Assembly: GCF_012844225.1 (NCBI RefSeq)
Contig: NZ_JABAGQ010000007.1
Location: forward strand, 62,001-126,000
Direction: 5' to 3'
Source of the DNA: Rhodococcus sp. 105337
GTDB taxonomy: Bacteria; Actinomycetota; Actinomycetes; Mycobacteriales; Mycobacteriaceae
Length of the DNA stretch: 64,000 bases
Each line of letters opens with the position of its first letter. Position 1 is the stretch's first letter. This document shows, in pieces, positions 55,052 through 62,954 of this stretch. The position numbers and the translations under genes were made by a program. The notes under the pieces are model-generated. The model did not search any database. It was not told the DNA's origin and saw only the letters and a list, made by a program, of their open reading frames with translations.

Positions 55052-56167
55052 CAGCGCGAGGTCGGCGAGTTCCGCTACCAACGGCGCCAGACGACTGCAG
55101 TCGGTGCCGGCACTGGACACGGCGACCGTCGGTACGGTGCGCCCGCCCGTGCGCGCGGCCACCCGGTCGGTGTCGACGGCGTCCTCCACCGGTGTGGCTG
55201 CCGTGCACAGGTCGCCGTCGCGCCGGAGGACGATGCTGCGGCCCGCCACGGATGTCCCCTCGCGGTCCGGGCCCGCAACCGGTGCCCCCTCGGGTTCGAG
55301 CCCGAACCGCACGCTCCAGGTCTGGGCACCACCGCCGGGCAACAGCACCGAGTAGTCGCAGCGGTACGGGTCGGCGTCCACCGACCACTGGATGAGATTC
55401 TCGGGTGCGAACAATCCGACGACCTCGCACGGGTCGGCAGCGGCGAGACGGATCCTTCCCGGACCTCTCGTGGGGCGGGCCGGGAGTGCCCGGAGTCCGT
55501 CGACGGCAACATCGTGTGTCTCGTCGGCCGCCTCGCACGCGGTGCCGGTCTCCGGAACGACACCGGGCCGGAAGTGCTCGACCACGTGCACCGCCGCGGT
55601 CCGCACCGGCGGATCACCGTCGACGAAGGCGGTGACGGGCAGGTCGAGCGCGAACCACCGGGTGCACTCGGCGGTGGAGTCACCGACAACTCGAAGACGC
55701 TCGATCTCGGCGCCGCCGAATCGGACGGCCCGATCCTCCTCACCACGGGGCGGCGCCGACAGATCCAGAGTGATCGACAGATCGCGTTGCCGGTCCCCCG
55801 GCCGGCGCACGACGGCGGTGCACGTATCGAAACCTTTCTCCGGCCCGAACCTGCGTAGTTCGCCGTATTTCCCGACAACCGCTTCGGGCATCAGCGCACA
55901 CGGGTCCAGGCGACGGAGGCGCTCGGCGAGTTCGAGCGCCACCTTGTCCGCGGCGGAGACCGGCTGGCTGTAGGTGTTGGGTTCGATGCGATCCGGCTCG
56001 CGGGGAGGTGGCACCGGAGAGGTACCGGCAACCACGGTCGCGCACGCCGCGAGCACGAAACACAGCACGGACGCGACGGTGACGGCAACCGCCGTCGTCG
56101 CTCTCCGACGATGCACCTCACCCTGCACACCGGCCCCCGAACCCCGAACGAATGGTCCGCGGATCAT
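55046..56167 (-). CDS. Exported lipoprotein (DUF3558-like)
   Basis: 373 residues from ATG 56167. A GTG at 56128 would give a more usual lipoprotein head (VQGEVHRRRATTAVAVTVAS). The signal helix ends in the lipobox FVLAAC. The mature part has a Pro-rich spacer and two similar sub-domains marked by DPCALMPE and ADPCEVVGLFAPEN, with paired cysteines (DTCTAVV, YRCDYSV). The DPC motif near the start of each unit resembles DUF3558-type mycobacterial lipoproteins; assignment is tentative. Probably a membrane-anchored binding protein, ligand unknown. Confidence 0.65.
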   Translation of the reverse strand: MIRGPFVRGSGAGVQGEVHRRRATTAVAVTVASVLCFVLAACATVVAGTSPVPPPREPDRIEPNTYSQPVSAADKVALELAERLRRLDPCALMPEAVVGKYGELRRFGPEKGFDTCTAVVRRPGDRQRDLSITLDLSAPPRGEEDRAVRFGGAEIERLRVVGDSTAECTRWFALDLPVTAFVDGDPPVRTAAVHVVEHFRPGVVPETGTACEAADETHDVAVDGLRALPARPTRGPGRIRLAAADPCEVVGLFAPENLIQWSVDADPYRCDYSVLLPGGGAQTWSVRFGLEPEGAPVAGPDREGTSVAGRSIVLRRDGDLCTAATPVEDAVDTDRVAARTGGRTVPTVAVSSAGTDCSRLAPLVAELADLALT

Positions 56168-56319
56168 CCCACGACATCTCCTACCGGCGCCCCGCAACGG
56201 CGACCTGCACGAGACGGGGCATGGGAGACGTGCCCGCGCGCTGGTTGTCTCACACCGTTTCCCGGCCTGCCGCTCGGGTACTCGGTGAGTCCTCCGATCC
56301 GTTCCTACGAGGAGTGCGC

Positions 56320-57288
56320 ATGAAGTTCGGGTACAAACTCGCCGCCGAAGCCTTCGGTCCCGCCGAACTGGTACGGCAAGCAGTCGCCGCGGAAGCCGCG
56401 GGCTTCGATTTCGTCGAGATCAGCGACCACTACCATCCGTGGCTCGACGTGCAGGGGCATTCGCCGTTCGCCTGGTCGGTGCTCGGCGCGATCGCAGCAC
56501 GCACCGACACCGTCGGGCTCGCCACCGGCGTGACGTGCCCGACCATCCGGTACCACCCGGCGATCATCGCGCAGGCCGCCGCGACGGTCTCCCTGTTGTC
56601 CGACGGCCGGTTCAGTCTCGGCGTGGGTTCGGGTGAACGTCTCAACGAGCATGTCGTGGGCCTGGAGTACCCGTCCATCCGGCATCGTCAGGTGATGTTC
56701 CGGGAGTCGCTGGAGATCATCCGGCTGCTGTGGTCGGGCGGCTATCACAGCTACGACGGTGAGTACCTCCAGCTCGACGAGGCACGCGTCTTCGACCTCC
56801 CGGAGGTGTTGCCCGACATCGTCGTCGCCGCGGGCGGACCCGACGCTGCACGCCTGGCCGCCGAGTACGGGGACGGGCTCTTCACGACCGAACCGTCGTC
56901 CGAGCTGGTCGAGACGTATCGGAGCGCCGGCGGAACCGGGCCACGCTACGCGGAGATGTCGGTGGCGTGGGCACCGAATGCGGACGACGCCGCGGATGCG
57001 GCGCTGCGCACCAACCGGTGGGGTGTCACAGGATGGAAGGTGATGAGCGAACTTCCCAATCCGGTCAACTTCGCCGCGGCGACCGAGACGGTGCGTCGCG
57101 AAGACATGCTCGAGAACTTCGTATGCGGCAGTGAGCCCGAGGCCTACCTCGACCTCGCACGCACTCACGCCGACGCCGGCTACGACCATCTCGTGTTCAT
57201 GAATGCCGGACCCGACCCCGACGGCTTCCTCTCGTTTTTCCGCACCGAACTCCTCGAATCGCTGCGCGCCCTCCCGGCATCCGGCTGA
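56320..57288 (+). CDS. F420-dependent LLM-class oxidoreductase (TIGR03557-like)
   Basis: 322 residues from ATG 56320 with CGAGGAG upstream. It has a TIM-barrel luciferase-like fold: MKFGYKLAAEAFGPAELVRQ at the start, EISDHYHPWLDVQGHSPFAW near 40, TCPTIRYHPAIIAQAAAT, and GVGSGERLNEHV. The text is nearly that of F420-dependent glucose-6-phosphate-dehydrogenase-related proteins of actinobacteria. The cofactor is inferred from family; the substrate is unknown. It stands alone between a divergent lipoprotein and the LuxR regulator. Confidence 0.87.
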   Translation: MKFGYKLAAEAFGPAELVRQAVAAEAAGFDFVEISDHYHPWLDVQGHSPFAWSVLGAIAARTDTVGLATGVTCPTIRYHPAIIAQAAATVSLLSDGRFSLGVGSGERLNEHVVGLEYPSIRHRQVMFRESLEIIRLLWSGGYHSYDGEYLQLDEARVFDLPEVLPDIVVAAGGPDAARLAAEYGDGLFTTEPSSELVETYRSAGGTGPRYAEMSVAWAPNADDAADAALRTNRWGVTGWKVMSELPNPVNFAAATETVRREDMLENFVCGSEPEAYLDLARTHADAGYDHLVFMNAGPDPDGFLSFFRTELLESLRALPASG

Positions 57289-57407
57289 TCGTCACGATTC
57301 ACCGGGTCTTCACCACATCCGACCAGGTAGTCTTTTATCGATCAGGCCTGTCGGGGGTCTCGTTCGCAGCCTCGGCATCCAGCTGGGCAATCGTCGAAGG
57401 AGCTTGC

Positions 57408-60002
57408 GTGAGTATCCCCGCCGCCGGTCGCGTCGGCGTACCACAGTGGCGTGGTCTCACCTGTGCTCTCGCACGACCCCGGTTGTTCGCCGCACTGGAC
57501 CGCGGTTCACCTCTGACGGTGCTCGATGCGCCTCCCGGTTTCGGCAAGCGCACCCTCGTCGCATCCTGGCTGCACGGTGGCGGCGCCGAGGGCCGGACGG
57601 TGGTGTGGGTCCCTCCCGACCACGCGAACCCTGGGCACCACGCGACATGGACGGCTGTCTTCGAGACTCTGCGGGCACACGGCGACGATGCGTTCCCGCA
57701 CGCCTCCGGTCCGGACGAGCCGGGAGCCGACCCGTTCACCAAGGTCGTGCACGCGTTCCGGTCGTGTGAGGGGCCGGCTCTCCTGGTCCTTGCCGGCGTC
57801 TTCGATCCCGCGACCACGCTGCCCTGCGTCTACGAACTGCTGAACCGGTGTCCCTCCCTCGACGTCATCGTGTGTTCGCCGGGGACCACGGACACCGACC
57901 TCTCCGGCGCCACCGAGCAGGGGATCGACTGCACCTACATTCCCACCGAGCAGATGGCGTTCACGCCGGCCGAGACGGCGACGTTGTTCCACACGGCGGG
58001 TGTGCCGCGGACCGACGCCGAGTGCCATGCCCTCAACCGCGCGTTGGGCGGCGTCCCCGCACATCTCGCCGCGTCCGTCACCCTCGTCCGCTCCGCACCC
58101 GGGCGACTGGTCGACCCCGACGGCTCACCGGACCCGCGTCTTGCCCACATGGTGAAGCGCTACGCCGCGGCGCGTCTCTCCGAATTGGACGACGAGTCAC
58201 GCGCTTTCGCGCTGACGATCGCGGCAGCGCGCAGCACCGACGCGACGACCGCCGTCGAACTCACCCGGCATCCGGATCCCACGACGGTGCTGAACCTCAT
58301 GACGATGCGGGGGCTGCTCGTCCCGTCCCGGCCCAGCGGTGTCTGGCGGTGGACCGAGGCGGTCCGCTCCGCGGTCCTCGAGATTTCTCGCGCTTCACGA
58401 CCGGGACACGTCGACGCACTGCTGGTGGAGTTGGCCAGGCGGCATCGAGGCGACGAGAATCCGGTCGATGCCGCTGTCTACGCCGTCGAAGCCGAGGATT
58501 GGGAGATGGCGAAGGAGATCGTCTTCTCGTCATGGGTCACCATGGTGGACAAGCACTTCGGTTCACTCGTGAGAATCCTGCGCCGCCTTCCGGTGAAGAC
58601 ACTCGACGAATACCCGTCGATCCTCGCGGGACGAGCGCTGTTCAGTCAGATGCTCGACGAGCACGCCATCTTGCACACGGCGCTACCGTCCGACCCTGCC
58701 GATCTCCGTGAACTCGGCAGGACGAAGGACGCTCCCCATGCGTTGTTCGTCGGGACGGTGCAGACGCTGGCGCTACGGGTGGGGGGCCGGGTCGACGATG
58801 CAGCAACGCGGACACTGAACCTCGAGCCGCTGGTCGAGTCCATCCTCGAGCATCAGCCCGACTCGATCGCAGCGCACCTTCCCGTACTTCGCCTGCAGTG
58901 GGCCATCACGCTTCAGCTCGCGGGAATGCTGGACCGGTCGACCACCGCATTCCGCCGCGCCTACCGGGGCGCGCACGCGTCGGGAATCACCTTTGCGGTC
59001 CAGAACGCGGCGGGCAGTTCGGCACTGAACTGGGCAGTGACGGGCGATAACCCGCGTGCTCGCGAATGGCTCGATATCGAGCAGCGCGCCGAACCCACCG
59101 AGGGGCACTGGGGGCCGGTAGTCCGCATGGGCGGCCGGGCAGCGACGGTATTGCTCCATCTCGACTCGCTCGATCTGGAGGCCGCGACCCACGCGCTCGA
59201 TGTGCTCGGGACCCCCGGTGAGTCCGAAGAACTGTGGGCTTTCGTCGCGTACTGCCGGGCGTACCACTCTCTCGCCGGGGGCAATCCGTACGACGGACTG
59301 ACCGGTGTGCACCAGCTGATCACGTCGCATCGCGACCGCCACAGGTCCGGCTCATTCTCCCGGGTGCTCCTCGGCGCGGCGGAAGTGGATCTGCAACTGG
59401 CTCTGGGTAACGGCAACCTCGCCCTCGCGCGCGCCGGAGAGGACTCCGCGGGCCACCCCGTGCTGATCGTCCCGTGCGCGCGGGCGGAACTTCTGACCGG
59501 CCATCCCGATGCAGCGCTGACGAAACTCCGCCACGTGCCGTGGCCGGAATGCGGTTTTCCTCGCGCACATCTCGAAGCACTGCTCATCGCAGCGGCGTGC
59601 CACCTCCACCTGGAGGATCATGCGGGCGCCGTGCGCGACTGGCAGCGCGCCTGCACTCTTGCACCGACTCTCCGGAACCGGCGCGCGTTCACCACGGTGC
59701 CGGCGCGCACCGTGGCCCGGTTGGAGGAGCTGAGCGGCATCGCGGTACCCGGAGGGCCGGTCGACGCGGTGTTTGCGGAAACGGTGCCGCGCGCGGAATT
59801 GTCGCCGCGCGAAACCGACGTCCTGGTCCTCCTCGCGCGCGGCTCGACGCACGCCGAGATCGCCAGGGAGTTGTTCGTCTCCGCCAATACGGTCAAGACC
59901 CAGCTGCGCACCGCCTACCGCAAGCTCGGGGCACACTCGCGCACCGAAGCTATCGGGCGCGCCCGCGAACTCCGGTTGCTGCCCCTCGACCGGGAGTCGT
60001 GA
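57408..60002 (+). CDS. LuxR/MalT-type regulator with degenerate ATPase motif
   Basis: 864 residues from GTG 57408 with GAAGGAG upstream. The N-terminal NTPase-like domain has LDAPPGFGKRTLVASW at 39-54. The Walker A serine or threonine after the lysine is Arg48, and the usual acidic Walker B is replaced by LLVLAGVFDP. A long helical, TPR-like middle follows. A complete C-terminal LuxR HTH (about 800-860) reads LSPRETDVLVLLARGSTHAE then NTVKTQLRTAYRKLGAHSR. It probably activates transcription of unknown targets, perhaps without ATP control. Its 3' end overlaps the convergent MFS gene by 53 bases. Confidence 0.85.
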   Translation: MSIPAAGRVGVPQWRGLTCALARPRLFAALDRGSPLTVLDAPPGFGKRTLVASWLHGGGAEGRTVVWVPPDHANPGHHATWTAVFETLRAHGDDAFPHASGPDEPGADPFTKVVHAFRSCEGPALLVLAGVFDPATTLPCVYELLNRCPSLDVIVCSPGTTDTDLSGATEQGIDCTYIPTEQMAFTPAETATLFHTAGVPRTDAECHALNRALGGVPAHLAASVTLVRSAPGRLVDPDGSPDPRLAHMVKRYAAARLSELDDESRAFALTIAAARSTDATTAVELTRHPDPTTVLNLMTMRGLLVPSRPSGVWRWTEAVRSAVLEISRASRPGHVDALLVELARRHRGDENPVDAAVYAVEAEDWEMAKEIVFSSWVTMVDKHFGSLVRILRRLPVKTLDEYPSILAGRALFSQMLDEHAILHTALPSDPADLRELGRTKDAPHALFVGTVQTLALRVGGRVDDAATRTLNLEPLVESILEHQPDSIAAHLPVLRLQWAITLQLAGMLDRSTTAFRRAYRGAHASGITFAVQNAAGSSALNWAVTGDNPRAREWLDIEQRAEPTEGHWGPVVRMGGRAATVLLHLDSLDLEAATHALDVLGTPGESEELWAFVAYCRAYHSLAGGNPYDGLTGVHQLITSHRDRHRSGSFSRVLLGAAEVDLQLALGNGNLALARAGEDSAGHPVLIVPCARAELLTGHPDAALTKLRHVPWPECGFPRAHLEALLIAAACHLHLEDHAGAVRDWQRACTLAPTLRNRRAFTTVPARTVARLEELSGIAVPGGPVDAVFAETVPRAELSPRETDVLVLLARGSTHAEIARELFVSANTVKTQLRTAYRKLGAHSRTEAIGRARELRLLPLDRES

Positions 60003-61218
60003 CCGCGGAATCGGCTCCGGTCCGGTTTCCCTTCCCGGCGACCCGCATGTCGACTATCCACACCGCGGCGGTACACAGCGACAGGCCGACACCGAGCAGG
60101 AACACCGCCGTCCACCCGCCGAACGACCAGGCTGCGGCCCCCAGCGCCGATCCCGACGCCGCGCCGACGAAGTAGGTCGTCATGTACACCGAGTTGAGCC
60201 GCGAGCGCGCATCGGGATCGAGCGCGTAGACGATGTTCTGGTTGGTGATGTGCACCATGCTCACGGCAAGGTCGATCGTGACCATTCCGACCACGAACCA
60301 CACCAGCGATACCGCACCCGCCGCAAGTGCCGCCCACGACATGACGAGCACCGCGATCCCGGCCGCGGTCGTCAGAGCGCCGAGGCCCCGGTCGACGAGC
60401 CGCCCGACCACGGAGGCTGCGACAGCGCCGACCACCCCGGCAAGTCCGACGAGACCGATCTCGAGTTCTCCGAGCCCGTGCTCCGGACCGGACAACAGGA
60501 ACGCCATCGTCGAGAACATCGCGCTGATGGACGCGAAGCTGAGCCCACCCATCAGGGCACGGGTGCGCAGCCGTGGGTGCTCGAACACCAGCGTGCCGAG
60601 CGACCGCAGTGTCGCACCGTAGCCCTGGCGTGCCGTCGGCGTCGTCGCCGGCAGGACGCGCCACAGAGCGAGCGCGACGACCGCGGTGAGGACTGCGCCG
60701 ATGCGGTACACGGTGGACCAGCCGCCGACTTCGGCGAGCATCCCTGCGACACTCCGCGCGAGCAGGATGCCCACCAGCAGGCCGCTCATCACGGTGCCCA
60801 CCGCAGCGCCGCGTTTCTCGGGGGTCGCGAGGGTGGCCGCGAACGGCACGAGCACCTGCGCGGCGACGGAGAACAGCCCCGCCATGGCGGTCCCCACCAT
60901 GAGCACACCGATGCCGGGTGCGAAACCGCTGATCCCCTGGCCGGCTGCGGCCGCGAGCATGAGCGTCACGGCGAGCCGCCGCTGGGGAAACACGTCCCCG
61001 AGCGGTACCAGGAAGATCAGCCCCAGTGCGTAGGCGACCTGCGCGACGGTGACCGTGGCGGCCGCTGCCGAGTGCGACGTGCCCAGCGCGGTCGCAATCG
61101 ACTCGAGCAGAGGCTGGTTGAAGTAGTTGCCGCCTACGCACAACCCCGTCGCCACCGCCATGAGCAACAGCACGGGGGTGGTCAGCACGGGACGGGACTC
61201 CGAGGGCATACCCACCAC
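59950..61218 (-). CDS. MFS transporter downstream of egtD
   Basis: 422 residues from GTG 61218 (an ATG lies three codons in), 33 bases after the egtD stop on the same strand. Twelve hydrophobic segments are apparent. MFS loop features include the GGNYFNQPLLESIA region near 29-42 and VPLGDVFPQRR after helix 2. It resembles drug/small-molecule:H+ antiporters of the DHA type by general layout. Its place as the probable fourth gene of the ergothioneine operon suggests a thiol-related substrate, but that is inference. The 3' end overlaps the LuxR regulator gene by 53 bases. Confidence 0.85.
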   Translation of the reverse strand: MVGMPSESRPVLTTPVLLLMAVATGLCVGGNYFNQPLLESIATALGTSHSAAAATVTVAQVAYALGLIFLVPLGDVFPQRRLAVTLMLAAAAGQGISGFAPGIGVLMVGTAMAGLFSVAAQVLVPFAATLATPEKRGAAVGTVMSGLLVGILLARSVAGMLAEVGGWSTVYRIGAVLTAVVALALWRVLPATTPTARQGYGATLRSLGTLVFEHPRLRTRALMGGLSFASISAMFSTMAFLLSGPEHGLGELEIGLVGLAGVVGAVAASVVGRLVDRGLGALTTAAGIAVLVMSWAALAAGAVSLVWFVVGMVTIDLAVSMVHITNQNIVYALDPDARSRLNSVYMTTYFVGAASGSALGAAAWSFGGWTAVFLLGVGLSLCTAAVWIVDMRVAGKGNRTGADSAVTTPGRGAATGVRGRAR

Positions 61219-61251
61219 AATCCCTCTCGCCGCGCGTGGCTGTCCAACCGA

Positions 61252-62208
61252 TCAGCGGCGGGCGGCGCCCAGCACGACGAACCGGCCGTCGCGGTCGATC
61301 CATTCGCGGTGCACCACGAAGCCGGCGCGGTCGAGTTCCGCTCCGAGCCCGTCCAGCCGGAACTTCGCGGAGATCTCGGTGCGGATCTGCTCGCCCTTGT
61401 CCAGCGACACCTCGAGATCGAGTCCCGGCACCGACACCGTCATCGGCTCCGTCGCCTCGAGCCGCATCTCGATCCATTCGTTGTCCGGGTCCCACACGGC
61501 ACGATGGACGAAGCGATCCGGGTCGAAATCGGCGCCCAGACGGTTGTTGAGCACTCGCAGTACGTTCCGGTCGAACTCCGCGGTGACTCCGGCAGCATCG
61601 TCGTAGGCCGGGATGAGCACCTCGGGATCCACCACCAGCCCCGCTCCGAGCAGAAGCCACTCGTCGCGGTCGAGGATCGACGCGAGTCCGGAGAGGAACG
61701 CGGCCCGTTCCTCGGGCACCAGGTTGCCGATCGTGCCCCCGAGGAAAGCCACCATCCGGCGTCCTCCCGAGGGAAGATGCTCGAGCGATTCGGTGAAGTC
61801 ACCCACCACGCCGTGTACCGACAGCCGTGGGTACTCCACCGACAGCTGTGCCACCGCGGTGCGCAGAGCAGGCTCGGAGACGTCCTGGGGTACGTAGGTG
61901 TGGAGGTACGGTTCGAGCGCATCGAGCAGCACACGGGTCTTCTCCGAGGAGCCCGACCCCAGTTCGACGAGCATCTCCGGGCGCGCCGAGTCGGCGATCT
62001 CCCCCGCGAATTGCCGCAGCAAACCGAATTCGGTGCGGGTCGGGTAGTACTCGGGCAGCCGCGTGATCTCTTCGAAGAGTGTGCTGCCGCGCGCGTCGTA
62101 CAGCCACGTGGGCGAGAGATATTTCGGGGTCGACGTCAACCCTCGGTAGGCATCGGCGCGGAGCTTCTCGTCGAACTGTTCGGGTTCGAGATAGACGTCG
62201 ACTGTCAT
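61252..62208 (-). CDS. egtD: L-histidine N-alpha-methyltransferase (ergothioneine)
   Basis: 318 residues from ATG 62208, overlapping the egtC stop by four bases (ATGA). SAM-binding text MLVELGSGSSEKTRVLL lies near 78-94. EgtD landmarks are YLSPTWLYDARGSTLFEEIT, EYYPTRTEFGLL, and VAFLGGTIGNLVPEERAAFL. Near the end comes LDGLGAELDRAGF. It trimethylates histidine to hercynine, the first step of ergothioneine synthesis. Length matches mycobacterial EgtD (about 320). Confidence 0.95.
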   Translation of the reverse strand: MTVDVYLEPEQFDEKLRADAYRGLTSTPKYLSPTWLYDARGSTLFEEITRLPEYYPTRTEFGLLRQFAGEIADSARPEMLVELGSGSSEKTRVLLDALEPYLHTYVPQDVSEPALRTAVAQLSVEYPRLSVHGVVGDFTESLEHLPSGGRRMVAFLGGTIGNLVPEERAAFLSGLASILDRDEWLLLGAGLVVDPEVLIPAYDDAAGVTAEFDRNVLRVLNNRLGADFDPDRFVHRAVWDPDNEWIEMRLEATEPMTVSVPGLDLEVSLDKGEQIRTEISAKFRLDGLGAELDRAGFVVHREWIDRDGRFVVLGAARR

Positions 62209-62954
62209 GGAGCCTTGACCTCCAGTGGGGAGACGATAAGTTTTCCGGGTATCGCATGGACGAGATGCCGGTCGGGCACCGGCTGCCAGCGCAGGTCGTC
62301 GTCGTACGGTTCCGAGGCGACGATGGCGACGTCTTCGTCCACAAGGGTCCACAACGAGTGGTACCACGCCGTCGCCCACATCTCGGACCCGTTGCACAAC
62401 AACAGGTTCAGCCGGGATTCGGGAGCGGCACCGATGATGTCGCGCACCAGGGACATCAGAGCGATGTCGGGTGTCCCGGACCGAAGCCGGTGGCGCAACA
62501 ACATCCACAGGGCCGCGGAGTCGGTCGGCGCGTCGAGTTGCAGCAAGTCTTCGACGGGCAGCGTGGACGCGAGAGAGGCGAGGGATCCGGGCCATCCTCG
62601 GACCACCCCGTTGAGGCTGAACCCCCAGCGCGCTTCACCGAACGGCGCCGCCGCGGACCGTTCCACCGGCATACCCTCGGTGGCCGATCGCAGCGCGACC
62701 ATCAAGGCACTGCCGCGTATGCCCGACAGCCCCTCTCCCACAAAGGGATCGGACCAGATCGGTGAGGCCGACCGGTACCGGCCGAAAGTTCCGTCGTCAC
62801 GCCACCAGCCCACTCCGAAACCGTCGGCGTTGATGGTGCCGCCCCCACGCATGTCGCGGGGCGCGAACGACTGGCGAATCAAGGAGTGCGGGCCGCGATG
62901 GACCAGCTCGGCAGCTCCCGTGGCCGGTCCGAGATAGCCCAGGTGCCTACACAT
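62205..62954 (-). CDS. egtC: Gamma-glutamyl-hercynylcysteine sulfoxide amidohydrolase
   Basis: 249 residues from ATG 62954. Cys directly follows Met (MCRHLGYLG), giving the N-terminal nucleophile of class-II glutamine-amidotransferase-like hydrolases. Also present are NADGFGVGWW, the His/Asn pocket (FSLNGVVRGWPG), and EPYDDDLRWQPVPDRHLV near the end. EgtC removes the gamma-glutamyl group in ergothioneine synthesis. It overlaps egtB by eight bases and egtD by four, so the three are one coupled unit. Confidence 0.95.
   Translation of the reverse strand: MCRHLGYLGPATGAAELVHRGPHSLIRQSFAPRDMRGGGTINADGFGVGWWRDDGTFGRYRSASPIWSDPFVGEGLSGIRGSALMVALRSATEGMPVERSAAAPFGEARWGFSLNGVVRGWPGSLASLASTLPVEDLLQLDAPTDSAALWMLLRHRLRSGTPDIALMSLVRDIIGAAPESRLNLLLCNGSEMWATAWYHSLWTLVDEDVAIVASEPYDDDLRWQPVPDRHLVHAIPGKLIVSPLEVKAP

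Noticed and set aside
59773-62937. A 1054-codon open frame across the LuxR end, MFS, egtD and egtC
   Set aside because: It runs antisense or out of frame through four supported genes and shows no domain; it is a G+C-rich shadow.
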